Positions 33,353 through 40,875 of a DNA stretch of 64,000 nt are shown here, piece after piece. This DNA is from Agromyces ramosus (GTDB taxonomy: Bacteria; Actinomycetota; Actinomycetes; Actinomycetales; Microbacteriaceae), in assembly GCF_004216665.1 (NCBI RefSeq), contig NZ_SGWY01000004.1:310001-374000 (forward strand), written 5' to 3'. Numbering within the stretch: the stretch's first letter is position 1; the number at the start of each line of letters is the position of its first letter. Made by a program: the position numbers and the translations under genes. The notes beneath the pieces are model-generated. The model was not told where the DNA came from. It made no database searches and was given only the letters and a program-made list of their open reading frames with translations.

Positions 33353-36310
33353 TCAGCCGGCGACCCGCACGACGAGGCCGCCCCCGTCGGTGATGCCGGC
33401 CGAGTTCTCGAGCTCGACCGTGTAGCGATGCTCGCCGGGCGAGGCATCCGTGATCGCGAACTCGACCACGCGCTCGCCAGTGGCCGACCGGTACGTGCGC
33501 GCGATCACCGACCCGTGCTCGACGAGCCGCACGACCGTGGTCGGCTCGCCCCGGCCCACCTTCACCTTCACGAGGAAGTCGCCGTCGGCGTCGGGCCCTC
33601 GCTTGGGGCCGGTCAGTGCCGTGACCTCCGCCACGGGCGGAGCGGCGGTCGCCCCGTCGACGCCGGCCTCCTTCCACATCGCGCCGTGCATGGGCGTCAC
33701 CGTCAACGACTCGAGCGTCGCGCCCTCGCCGTCGGCCCAGAGGCCGATCGCGTCGGCGCCGGCGTTCGGGAACACCTGGTCGGTGATCGTCGTCCGCCCG
33801 TCTGCGGTGAAGACCTCCACCGAGCTCCGGTCGACGTACGCCGTGATCGCGAGGCGACCGTCGGCCAGCGCGACGGGGGCGTCGTCGAGCGACGCGAACG
33901 CCGGGTGGAAGCCCGTGCTCCCCGAGTCCCGCCGGTCCACGAACAGGCGACCGGATGCCGCGTCGTACCCGATGCGGGTCGCGGACTCGCCGTCCGCCAG
34001 CACGCTGAGCCCGACGGCGTCGGCCTCGCCCGGCGCGATCACCGCGTCGATGCGCAGCACGTCACCGGCCACGGGCAGCGTCTCGGAACCGGACGCGATC
34101 GGCCGCGCGGCATCCGTGTACACCCGCTCGTCCTGCTCGAGCTGCGCGAACTCGGCCACGACCGACTGCGCGAGCCGCGGCCCCTTCGGGGTGGAGACCA
34201 GCTCGACCTCGCGGGGGAGCGCCATCGCGCTGCGCCACGAGCCCGTCGGGATGTCGTTGGCGTAGTCCCAGTTGTTCATCCAGCCGAGCATCACGCGGCG
34301 GCCGTCGGGTGCGCCGTTGAACGACACGGTGGCGTAGTAGTCGCGGCCCCAGTCGAGCCAGTCGTACCCCTCGATGCGGGGCGCGGCCGCGGCATCCGCG
34401 AACATCACCTCGTCGACGAGGATGTGGCCCCAGCCGAAGCGGTTGTTGTCGATGATGCGCACGGATGCCTCGCGGCCGGCGTACTCCGACACGTCCCAGC
34501 TCACCCAGTCGAGGGTCTCGCTGTTGCGGCCGGTGGCGGTGCGCACGACCGCGCCGTCGACGACGAGGCTGACGGAGGTCTCCTCGCTCCGCGGCTGCGC
34601 CGGGGCGGCGCCGAGCACCACGTGGTCGACGGTCAGGTGACCCCACCCGCCGGTCGCATCGTCGTGCACCTGGAACTGCGCCGCACGGCCCGCGAACTCG
34701 GAGACGTCCCACGACTGCCAGTTGAGCTGGCCGGCCTCGGGCCCGGTGGCCGTGCGCACGACCTCCCCGTCGACGAGCAGCCGCACCTCGAGGGTGCCGT
34801 TGAATCGCTTCCCGCCGCCGAGCAGGAACGACAGGTGGTCCTCGCCCGGTGCGATCGTGAAGCTCGGCGAGGTGAGGTCGCCGAGGTTGTCGTCGCCCTT
34901 CGGGCCGCCCTCCCAGGTGTTGAGCCGCTTCTGGCCCAGGTAATAGTCGCCGCCCGCCGTCGACGGGTTGCGCCAGGGCTCGGTCGCGAAGTCGCCCGTG
35001 ACCTGCCAGCCGGTGTCGGCGAGGGTGGTGCCGTCGGCGAACTCGAAGCCGTCGAAGAGGAGGCGCCCGGCGGGCGGCTCGTTGCCGAGCTGCGTGCCGT
35101 CGACGTGCGGGTGGTTGCCGCCGCCGACGAGGAGGTTCACGTGGTCGCGTTCGATGGTGAACGTCGGCGACTCCATCGAGCCGACCGGCCAGTCGTGGTC
35201 GGCGAATCCGTTCACGAGGCCGGCGCCGACGAATCCGCTCACCGCGTTCTGGCCCTCGAGGGTGCCCGAAGCGGGCGCATCCGTCCACGGCCCGTTCGCC
35301 CAGTTGCCCGGCTCGTTCGCCACGGTCCACCCCTCGTAGTCGCCGCCGTTGAAGCCGGCGAAGACCTCACCCTCGGGGAGCGTCTCCGAACCGACCGTGC
35401 TCTCCGACGTGAAGGTCGTGCCGTCGAACTCGCCGACGAAGTACTGGCCACCCGAGCCACCGGCGACGGAGCCGGGGTTGAGGTTCACGACCAGCACCCA
35501 CTTGGTGTTCGCCGGGTCGCCGTCGACCGCGAGCGGGAACAGGTCAGGGCACTCCCAGATGCCGCCCGTGGCGTTGGCCGGGCCGAAGTCGCTGAGGTGG
35601 GTCCAGGTCTTCAGGTCGTCGCTGCGGGAGAGCACGACCTTGTACTGCAGCGCCTCGACGGCGACCATGACCCAGTACGACTCGCCCGTGTCGGGGTCGG
35701 TGTGGCGGAAGACCTTCGGGTCGCGGAAGTTCGCCGAGCCGCGGTCGTAGACGGGGTTGCCCTCGTACTTCGTCCAGGTCTGCCCGTGGTCGAGGCTGTA
35801 CGCCAGCGACTGGGCCTGGATCCCCGCGTGCGTCGGGTGCGCCGGCGTGTACGCGCTCGTGTAGATCGCGACCATCGGCGGGTTCTCGGCGGTGCCGAGG
35901 CCGCTCGTGTTCTGCTCGTCGACCACGACGGAGCCCGAGAAGATGTCCTCGATCGCCACGCCGTTCGCGTCGAACGTCTGCGGGATGGCGAGGGGCTGCT
36001 CCTCCCAGTGCACGAGGTCGGTGCTCGTGGCGTGGCCCCAGCTCATGTTGCCCCAGCGCGTGCCGTGCGGGTTGTGCTGGAAGAACAGGTGCCAGGTGCC
36101 GTTCTCGTACACCATGCCGTTCGGATCGTTCATCCAGTTCCGCTCGGGAGAGAAGTGCAGGTAGGGGCGGTACTGCTCCTCAGCCGGCGAGGCGAGGGTC
36201 GGCGCCCCGGTCTCCTCCGCGTTGGCGGGCATGGCTCCGAGTATGCCCGCCGCCAGCGCGGCGACCGCGACCGCGGCCGCGGCGGTGCGCCATCGTGATT
36301 TCGTCGTCAT
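33353..36310 (-). CDS. Secreted GH32 levanase with an inserted carbohydrate-binding-like module
   Basis: A 985-aa protein with a signal peptide (residues 1-31). GH32 motifs are NWMNDPNG (nucleophile at about 62), FRDPKV (about 195-200) and WECPDLF (about 252-258). The propeller is interrupted at about residue 312 by an insertion of about 335 residues and resumes at about 648 with YDWLDWGRDYYATVSF. Inside the insertion are two related blocks, each with LLVDGEVVRTATG or LVVDGAVVRTATG, WxSWDVSE(F/Y)AGR and GWGHLxVD, which look like lectin or carbohydrate-binding repeats. A beta-sandwich and an Ig-like C-terminal domain (about 900-985) follow. It probably releases fructose from levan or inulin outside the cell. 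Control by the operator at 36352 is predicted. Confidence 0.92.
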   Translation of the reverse strand: MTTKSRWRTAAAAVAVAALAAGILGAMPANAEETGAPTLASPAEEQYRPYLHFSPERNWMNDPNGMVYENGTWHLFFQHNPHGTRWGNMSWGHATSTDLVHWEEQPLAIPQTFDANGVAIEDIFSGSVVVDEQNTSGLGTAENPPMVAIYTSAYTPAHPTHAGIQAQSLAYSLDHGQTWTKYEGNPVYDRGSANFRDPKVFRHTDPDTGESYWVMVAVEALQYKVVLSRSDDLKTWTHLSDFGPANATGGIWECPDLFPLAVDGDPANTKWVLVVNLNPGSVAGGSGGQYFVGEFDGTTFTSESTVGSETLPEGEVFAGFNGGDYEGWTVANEPGNWANGPWTDAPASGTLEGQNAVSGFVGAGLVNGFADHDWPVGSMESPTFTIERDHVNLLVGGGNHPHVDGTQLGNEPPAGRLLFDGFEFADGTTLADTGWQVTGDFATEPWRNPSTAGGDYYLGQKRLNTWEGGPKGDDNLGDLTSPSFTIAPGEDHLSFLLGGGKRFNGTLEVRLLVDGEVVRTATGPEAGQLNWQSWDVSEFAGRAAQFQVHDDATGGWGHLTVDHVVLGAAPAQPRSEETSVSLVVDGAVVRTATGRNSETLDWVSWDVSEYAGREASVRIIDNNRFGWGHILVDEVMFADAAAAPRIEGYDWLDWGRDYYATVSFNGAPDGRRVMLGWMNNWDYANDIPTGSWRSAMALPREVELVSTPKGPRLAQSVVAEFAQLEQDERVYTDAARPIASGSETLPVAGDVLRIDAVIAPGEADAVGLSVLADGESATRIGYDAASGRLFVDRRDSGSTGFHPAFASLDDAPVALADGRLAITAYVDRSSVEVFTADGRTTITDQVFPNAGADAIGLWADGEGATLESLTVTPMHGAMWKEAGVDGATAAPPVAEVTALTGPKRGPDADGDFLVKVKVGRGEPTTVVRLVEHGSVIARTYRSATGERVVEFAITDASPGEHRYTVELENSAGITDGGGLVVRVAG

Positions 36311-36351
36311 CGTCTGTTTCGCCCTTCATCGCGCGCGTCACGAGTCTGTCG

Positions 36352-36365
36352 TGACATCGTTGTCA
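36352..36365. promoter_or_regulatory. LacI operator (fructan regulon) at the levanase promoter
   Basis: TGACATCGTTGTCA is one mismatch from the perfect palindrome at the levansucrase promoter. It sits just downstream of the predicted levanase start site, where a bound repressor would block elongation. Confidence 0.7.
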
Positions 36366-36378
36366 GTCAACGGCCGCG

Positions 36379-36408
36379 ATGCTACGCACTGTCCGCCGGA
36401 CATTGCAA
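36379..36408 (-). promoter_or_regulatory. Levanase promoter
   Basis: Minus-strand TTGCAA (36408-36403), an 18-bp spacer and TAGCAT (36384-36379) place the start near 36372, about 8 bp ahead of the operator. The rest of the 36311-37025 gap holds the repeat array and no gene. Confidence 0.5.
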
Positions 36409-36550
36409 GGGGGGCCGGATGCCGCGGCGTCATGCCCGCCCGGATGCCGGTCCACCTGCCCTCGCAGGGTCCCTCCCGCCGCCTCGTGCCGGCCACCCAT
36501 CGGGCGTCGCATCCGAGCGCGCCGCGGCCCGGATGTCGCGGCCGCGCCGC

Positions 36551-36963
36551 CGCATCTCGCCGAGGTGACGCGAAGTGTCGTCATCCGTCCCACGCAGCGA
36601 CGACTCGCGTCATTTCGCCGAGGTGACGCGAAGTGTCGTCTTCCGTCCCGTGGAGCGACGACTCGCGTGATCTCGCCGAGGTGACGCGAACTGTCGTCAT
36701 CCGACCCCTGGGAGCGTCGACTCGCGTCATTTCGCCGAGGTGACCCGAACTGTCGTCATCCGACCCTGCAGCGACGACTCGCGTGATCTCGCCGAGGTGA
36801 CCCAAGGTGTCGTCATCCGTCCCCTGGGAGCGTCGACTCGGGTCATCTCGCCGAGGTGAACTGACGTGTCGTCATCCGACCCCTGGGAGCGTCGACCCGC
36901 CGCATCTCGCCGAGGTGACGCGAACTGTCGTCATCCGTCCCCTGGAGCGACGAATCGCGTCAC
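36551..36963. repeat. Seven-unit array of a 57-59-bp palindromic intergenic repeat
   Basis: The anchor CGCCGAGGTGA recurs at 36558, 36616, 36674, 36733, 36790, 36849 and 36908. Each unit has GAGGTGACGCGAACTGTCG, a loop with TCATCCGTCCC, and the pairing arm CGACTCGCGTCATCTC, so each can fold into a hairpin. The units differ at scattered positions. There are no unique spacers, so it is not CRISPR. One related copy lies at 56322-56378. Confidence 0.85.
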
Positions 36964-37013
36964 GCCGGTGACCCCGGCGGGCGGCGAGTCGGGCCCCCGG
37001 CGGGCGGCTGTCG

Positions 37014-37019
37014 TAGCCT
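37014..37019 (+). promoter_or_regulatory. -10 hexamer TAGCCT for a leaderless start
   Basis: TAGCCT lies 6 nt before the ATG at 37026. No SD is present. Confidence 0.45.
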
Positions 37020-37025
37020 CGACGC

Positions 37026-37541
37026 ATGGCCACCGTCATCCGCACGGCGCTGGTCGCGGATGCCCCCGGCATCGCGCGCGTGCACTGGGACAGCCACCAG
37101 ACGACCTACGTCCGGCCGGGCCGCGTCGACCGCGAGCGCGTCGAGGCGTGGACGATGGTCATCCGCATCTCGTTCTGGACGGCGAACCTCGCCATCGCCA
37201 ACGACGTGTACCCGGTGCCCGAGGGATTCCACCGCCAGGCGATCTGGGTCGCGGTCGTCGACGACGAGATCGTGGGGTTCGCCACCACCAGCCGTGGCCA
37301 CGAGCCGGGCGCCCCGCGCGAGCTCGAGCTCGAGGCCATCTACGTGCTCGAGGGGCACCACGGCACGGGCGTCGGCCAGGCGCTCGTCGATGCCGCCATC
37401 GGCGACCGTCCGGCCTACCTCTGGGCGCTCGACGACAACCCTCGCGCGCACGCGTTCTACCGGCGCAACGGCTTCGAACTCGACGGCGCCGAGCAGTTCG
37501 ACGAGCTCTGGCAGGTCACCGAGGTGCGCTTCGTGCGCTGA
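37026..37541 (+). CDS. GNAT-family N-acetyltransferase
   Basis: A 171-aa protein with the GNAT fold. Motif A, which binds acetyl-CoA, lies near residues 105-125 (LEAIYVLEGHHGTGVGQAL), and the end of the fold is DDNPRAHAFYRRNGFELDG, a typical motif-B pattern. It transfers an acetyl group to an unknown amine. The promoter and start codon suggest a leaderless mRNA. It directly follows the palindromic repeat array and is unrelated to the fructan genes by function. Confidence 0.88.
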   Translation: MATVIRTALVADAPGIARVHWDSHQTTYVRPGRVDRERVEAWTMVIRISFWTANLAIANDVYPVPEGFHRQAIWVAVVDDEIVGFATTSRGHEPGAPRELELEAIYVLEGHHGTGVGQALVDAAIGDRPAYLWALDDNPRAHAFYRRNGFELDGAEQFDELWQVTEVRFVR

Positions 37542-37560
37542 CGGAATGCCGGGCGAGAAG

Positions 37561-37578
37561 CGGATGCCGCGGCATCCG
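37561..37578. terminator. Palindromic hairpin CGGATGCCGCGGCATCCG
   Basis: A perfect 18-bp palindrome lies 20 bp after the GNAT stop and before the next promoter. It probably ends the GNAT transcript; the centre must open to form a loop. Confidence 0.45.
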
Positions 37579-37626
37579 ACCGTCGTCGCGGCCGGTCCCG
37601 CCGTGCCCGAAGCCGTCCCTCCACCG

Positions 37627-37632
37627 TAGGCT
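37627..37632 (+). promoter_or_regulatory. -10 hexamer TAGGCT of LacI paralogue 2
   Basis: The layout TAGGCT-N8-ATG is the same as before the paralogue at 17273, including an earlier in-frame ATG 2 nt after the hexamer that is unlikely to be used. Confidence 0.5.
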
Positions 37633-37640
37633 CCATGCAC

Positions 37641-38738
37641 ATGGGAAACGAGCCGGGGAACGCACGCAGGCCGGGCGCCTCCGTGGGGACTGTCGGGACA
37701 GTGGGCCTCGCGGAGGTCGCCGCCGAGGCCGGGGTGTCGCCCTCCACCGTGTCCCACGCCCTGAACGGAACGCGTGCGGTGCGTGCGGAGACGCGGGAGC
37801 GCGTCGTGCAGGCGGCCGCACGTCTCGGGTACGTGCCGAACGGCGTGGCGCGGCGGAGGCGTCGTTCGGCGGTCGTCGGACTCGTCATCGACTGCATCGC
37901 GACCACGCCGTTCGCCGGCCGAATCATCCGAGGGGTGCAGGAGGAGGCGCGCGAGCGCGACGCGCTGCTCATGGTGGTCGATTCCGGAGGCGACCTCGAG
38001 CTCGAGCAGGGCCACGTGAGGGCGCTCGCCGATCGCAGGGTCGACGGGATCCTGTTCGCCCGCAGCTCCCACCAGGAGATCGATCGCCCCCACGGCATCG
38101 ACGACATCCCGTTCGTCCTCATCGACGCGGTTCCGACGCCCGGCTGGGCCGTGCCGGCGGTCGCACCCGACGAGCGCGCCATCGCGTCGGTCGCGGTCGC
38201 GCACCTCGTCGCCGCGGGGCATCAACACCTCGCGTTCATCAACTCGGCGGCGGACACGCCCGCGTCGCGTGGTCGTCACGCGGGATTCCGGTCCGCGGTC
38301 GAGTGGGCGGGGCTCTACGACATGCACGCGGTCGTCGAACGCACCACGCCCGATGCCGCGGGCGGCCGCCGCATGGGGCGTCGCCTGCTCGAGCGCGCCC
38401 CCGGCGTGCGTCCGACGGCGATCTTCTGCTTCAACGACCAGGTCGCGATGGGCGTCTACCAGGCCGCCGAGGCGCTCGGGCTCGAGGTGCCTCGTGACTG
38501 CTCCATCATCGGCGTCGACGATCTCGAGATCGTGGCCGCGGCGCTCGACCCGGGCCTCACGACCATCACGCTGCCGCACCGCGAGATGGGCCGGTGGGGC
38601 ATGCGGTCGCTGCTCGACCGCATCGAGGGTCGCGAAGTGGATGCCGCTGCGCCGCTCCTGCTCGCGGGCGCCTTGGTCGAGCGCCGATCGGTCGCGCCGC
38701 CCCGCCGGCGGCTCACGGACTGGCTCAGCCGGCGCTGA
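37641..38738 (+). CDS. LacI-family regulator, paralogue 2
   Basis: A 365-aa LacI/GalR protein. The HTH is at about residues 27-50 (EVAAEAGVSPSTVSHALNGT), followed by the sugar-binding core. It is a close relative of the regulator at 17273, sharing TTPFAGRIIRG, AVAPDERAIAS, IFCFNDQVAMGVYQAAEALG and IGVDDLEIV. The two lie about 20 kb apart at either side of the levan and STAND genes. It converges on the PfkB kinase. Its operator is not identified; CAAATCGATTTG at 20245 is a candidate because it does not match the other LacI's motif. Confidence 0.88.
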   Translation: MGNEPGNARRPGASVGTVGTVGLAEVAAEAGVSPSTVSHALNGTRAVRAETRERVVQAAARLGYVPNGVARRRRRSAVVGLVIDCIATTPFAGRIIRGVQEEARERDALLMVVDSGGDLELEQGHVRALADRRVDGILFARSSHQEIDRPHGIDDIPFVLIDAVPTPGWAVPAVAPDERAIASVAVAHLVAAGHQHLAFINSAADTPASRGRHAGFRSAVEWAGLYDMHAVVERTTPDAAGGRRMGRRLLERAPGVRPTAIFCFNDQVAMGVYQAAEALGLEVPRDCSIIGVDDLEIVAAALDPGLTTITLPHREMGRWGMRSLLDRIEGREVDAAAPLLLAGALVERRSVAPPRRRLTDWLSRR

Positions 38739-38764
38739 GCGTTCGTGCCGCGGGACCGGGCTCG

Positions 38765-39694
38765 TCAGCTCGGGTAGGCGGGCTCGGCGTCGTGGTGCGG
38801 CATCCGGAGCAGCGCGCCCTCGTGGCGCACGGTCGCGGCCGCGATGACCATCGCCTCGTGGAGCGTCTGGGCCCACTCCCGGTTCGTCGTCGGCACGCCG
38901 CCGACGACCATGTGCCGCACGACCGCGGCGAGCGTCGCGTCGCCCGCGCCCATCGTGTCGACGATCGGGCCGGGAAGCGGCACGATGTCGGCGTGGATCG
39001 GGCGTTCGCCGGCGCGGTGCAGCGTGGCGCCGTCCCGACCCGCGGTGGCGAGCACGGCGCCGGGGTCGCGTGCGAGCAACCGATCGACGAAGGCGTCGAG
39101 CGAGTCGCCGAGCAGCAGGTCGGCGTCCTCGTCGCCGATCTTCACGAGCAGCGACCGCGAGGCGAAGTCCTCGAAGTTCGCCAGGAACGCGTCGCGATCG
39201 GCGAGCATGCCCGATCGCGGGTTGCCGTCGACCACGAGCCGATCGCCCGGACGGGAGATCGCCTCGACGAGCGCCGCGTACTGCGCCGCGTCGTCGAACG
39301 GGAAGCAGCTCACGACCACGAGTTCCGCAGCGTCGAGCGCGGCCCGGGTCGCGTCGTCGAAGCGGATGCCGCGGCGCTTCGCCGCCTCGTTGAACTCGTA
39401 CCGCGGCTCGCCGTCGGTGCGGTCGGACACTGCGCGCGAGGTGCCATGCTCCGACGGACTCTCGACGAGCCGCACGCCGTAGTCGCGCAGGTAGGCACGG
39501 ATGCGGGAGGCGGGCTCATCGTCGCCGAGCATCGCGACGAGCGTGACGTCCTGGTTGAGGAGCGCGAGTCCCACGGCCACGTTGAGCGCCGCACCGCCGA
39601 CGAACTCGCGGGCGCCGTGCTCGTCGCGCAGCTCGTCGATGAGCGCGTCGCCGACGACGGTGATCCGCCTCGGCGACGGAGTCGCGTTCGTCAT
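38765..39694 (-). CDS. PfkB-family sugar kinase (probable fructokinase)
   Basis: A 309-aa ribokinase/PfkB-family kinase. The N-terminal pattern is VVGDALIDEL, with FVGGAALNVAVGLALL as first signature. The C-terminal DTMGAGDATLAAVV is the second PfkB signature, with the catalytic Asp and the anion hole. It follows the LacI gene by 4 bp in one operon and lies beside a fructose/ribose-type ABC transporter. The most likely role is phosphorylation of imported fructose to fructose 6-phosphate. Substrate is inferred from context; other PfkB substrates cannot be excluded. The ATG at 39694 was chosen over an upstream in-frame start inside LacI. Confidence 0.88.
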   Translation of the reverse strand: MTNATPSPRRITVVGDALIDELRDEHGAREFVGGAALNVAVGLALLNQDVTLVAMLGDDEPASRIRAYLRDYGVRLVESPSEHGTSRAVSDRTDGEPRYEFNEAAKRRGIRFDDATRAALDAAELVVVSCFPFDDAAQYAALVEAISRPGDRLVVDGNPRSGMLADRDAFLANFEDFASRSLLVKIGDEDADLLLGDSLDAFVDRLLARDPGAVLATAGRDGATLHRAGERPIHADIVPLPGPIVDTMGAGDATLAAVVRHMVVGGVPTTNREWAQTLHEAMVIAAATVRHEGALLRMPHHDAEPAYPS

Positions 39695-39698
39695 GCGG

Positions 39699-40760
39699 TC
39701 AACCTTCCCCGCGCGGCAGGATCTCACCGGAGCCGCGCTCGATCAGTCGGGTCGGCACGATCGTACGCGCCGCTGGCTCGTGGTCGCCATCGAGGCGGGC
39801 GAACACGCGCTCGGCGGCCGTGCGCCCGATGCGCTGCGGATCCTGCGCGACGACGGTGATGCCCGGGTCGAGGAGGTCGGCGAGCGGCACGTCGTCGAAG
39901 CCCACCAGCGCGGTGTCCCGGTGCCGGCCGAGCTGTCGCAGCGCTCGGATGGCGCCGATCGTGACGAGGTTCTGGCTGCTGAAGATCGCCGTGGGCGGCG
40001 TGGGGGACTCGAGCAGCTCGAGGGTCGCGAGGCGGGCGGTCTCCTCGTCATGGAGGCCCTCGATCACCGGCACGTCGCGGGTGGCGACGCCGGCGCGGCC
40101 GAGCTCCTCGAGGAAGCCCCGGCGCCGTTCGCGCGCGGTCTGGATCACGTGCCGGTCGCCGAGGTACGCGACGCGGCGATGGCCGCGCTCGAGGAGGTGG
40201 CGGGTCGCGAGGGCCGCGCCGTCGGCGTTGTCGCTCACCACGGAGTCGGACGTGATGCCGGCGGGCTCGCGGTCGACGAACACGACCGGGGTGCCGCGCC
40301 TGAGCTCGGGGGCGAGGTAGGCCTGGCTTCCGGACACCGTGGTGAGGATGAGCCCGTCCACCCGTCGGCGGAGGAAGGCCGAGACGGCCTCCTGCTCCCG
40401 GTCGGGGTCGTCGTCGAGGCTCGAGGCGAAGACCGCGACGCCGCGCGAGAGCGCGACGTCCTCGACGGCACGGTGCACCGCACCGGCGAAGGGGTTGTCG
40501 ACGCTGCCCACGAGGAGCCCGAGCGTGCGGGTGCGCCCGTCGGCGCGCCGCAGGTTGCCGGCGTGCAGGTCGGGTTGGTAGTCGAGGGTGCGGGCCGCCG
40601 CGTTGACCTTGGCGATCGTCGCGGCGGACACGTTCGGCTCCCCGTTGATCACGCGCGAGACGGTCTTCACGCCGACGCCGGCGAGCGCGGCGACATGCCG
40701 CATCGTCGGGCGCGAGCGCGCGGCATCCGGCGATGACGTCGCGTCTGACAACGATGTCAC
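39699..40760 (-). CDS. LacI-family repressor, proposed master regulator of the fructan regulon
   Basis: A 353-aa LacI/GalR repressor. The HTH is at residues 18-42 (TMRHVAALAGVGVKTVSRVINGE) and the sugar-binding core follows. The start is the GTG at 40760, which has GGAG 8 nt upstream and fits the usual 15-20 residues before the HTH; the longer reading from 40808 crosses the promoter. The operator TGACAACGATGTCA covers codons 1-5, so the gene should repress itself. It is divergent from the ABC transporter, whose promoter has a second operator, and co-transcribed with the kinase. It belongs to a different branch from the two LacI paralogues at 17273 and 37641. Confidence 0.9.
   Translation of the reverse strand: MTSLSDATSSPDAARSRPTMRHVAALAGVGVKTVSRVINGEPNVSAATIAKVNAAARTLDYQPDLHAGNLRRADGRTRTLGLLVGSVDNPFAGAVHRAVEDVALSRGVAVFASSLDDDPDREQEAVSAFLRRRVDGLILTTVSGSQAYLAPELRRGTPVVFVDREPAGITSDSVVSDNADGAALATRHLLERGHRRVAYLGDRHVIQTARERRRGFLEELGRAGVATRDVPVIEGLHDEETARLATLELLESPTPPTAIFSSQNLVTIGAIRALRQLGRHRDTALVGFDDVPLADLLDPGITVVAQDPQRIGRTAAERVFARLDGDHEPAARTIVPTRLIERGSGEILPRGEG
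40746..40759. promoter_or_regulatory. LacI operator overlapping the start of its own gene
   Basis: TGACAACGATGTCA is one mismatch from the perfect TGACAACGTTGTCA. It lies over the first codons of the repressor gene, 78 bp centre-to-centre from the operator at 40824. The two could be bridged by a tetrameric repressor. Confidence 0.7.
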
Positions 40761-40788
40761 GATTCGGTCTCCAATGTGTGTGTGCGAC

Positions 40789-40837
40789 TTGACTATACAC
40801 ATCAGCATGGTCTACACCTATGTTGACATCGTTGTCA
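40789..40837 (+). promoter_or_regulatory. ABC transporter promoter and LacI operator
   Basis: TTGACT (40789-40794), an 18-bp spacer and TACACC (40813-40818) place the start near 40826, inside the operator TGACATCGTTGTCA (40824-40837). On the opposite strand TATAGT (40797-40792) is the likely -10 of the LacI-kinase operon. Confidence 0.6.
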
Positions 40838-40875
40838 GGGTGACAGCGGTTCCCCCAACAAGAGGAGATTCATCG

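Noticed and set aside
36551..36963. CRISPR array
   Set aside because: The period is 57-59 bp but whole units are similar; there are no unique spacers and no cas genes, and the units are long palindromes.
40588..40875. In-frame upstream start for the sugar-binding lipoprotein
   Set aside because: It runs through the LacI gene and both operators; the ATG at 40876 has an SD and a proper lipoprotein signal.
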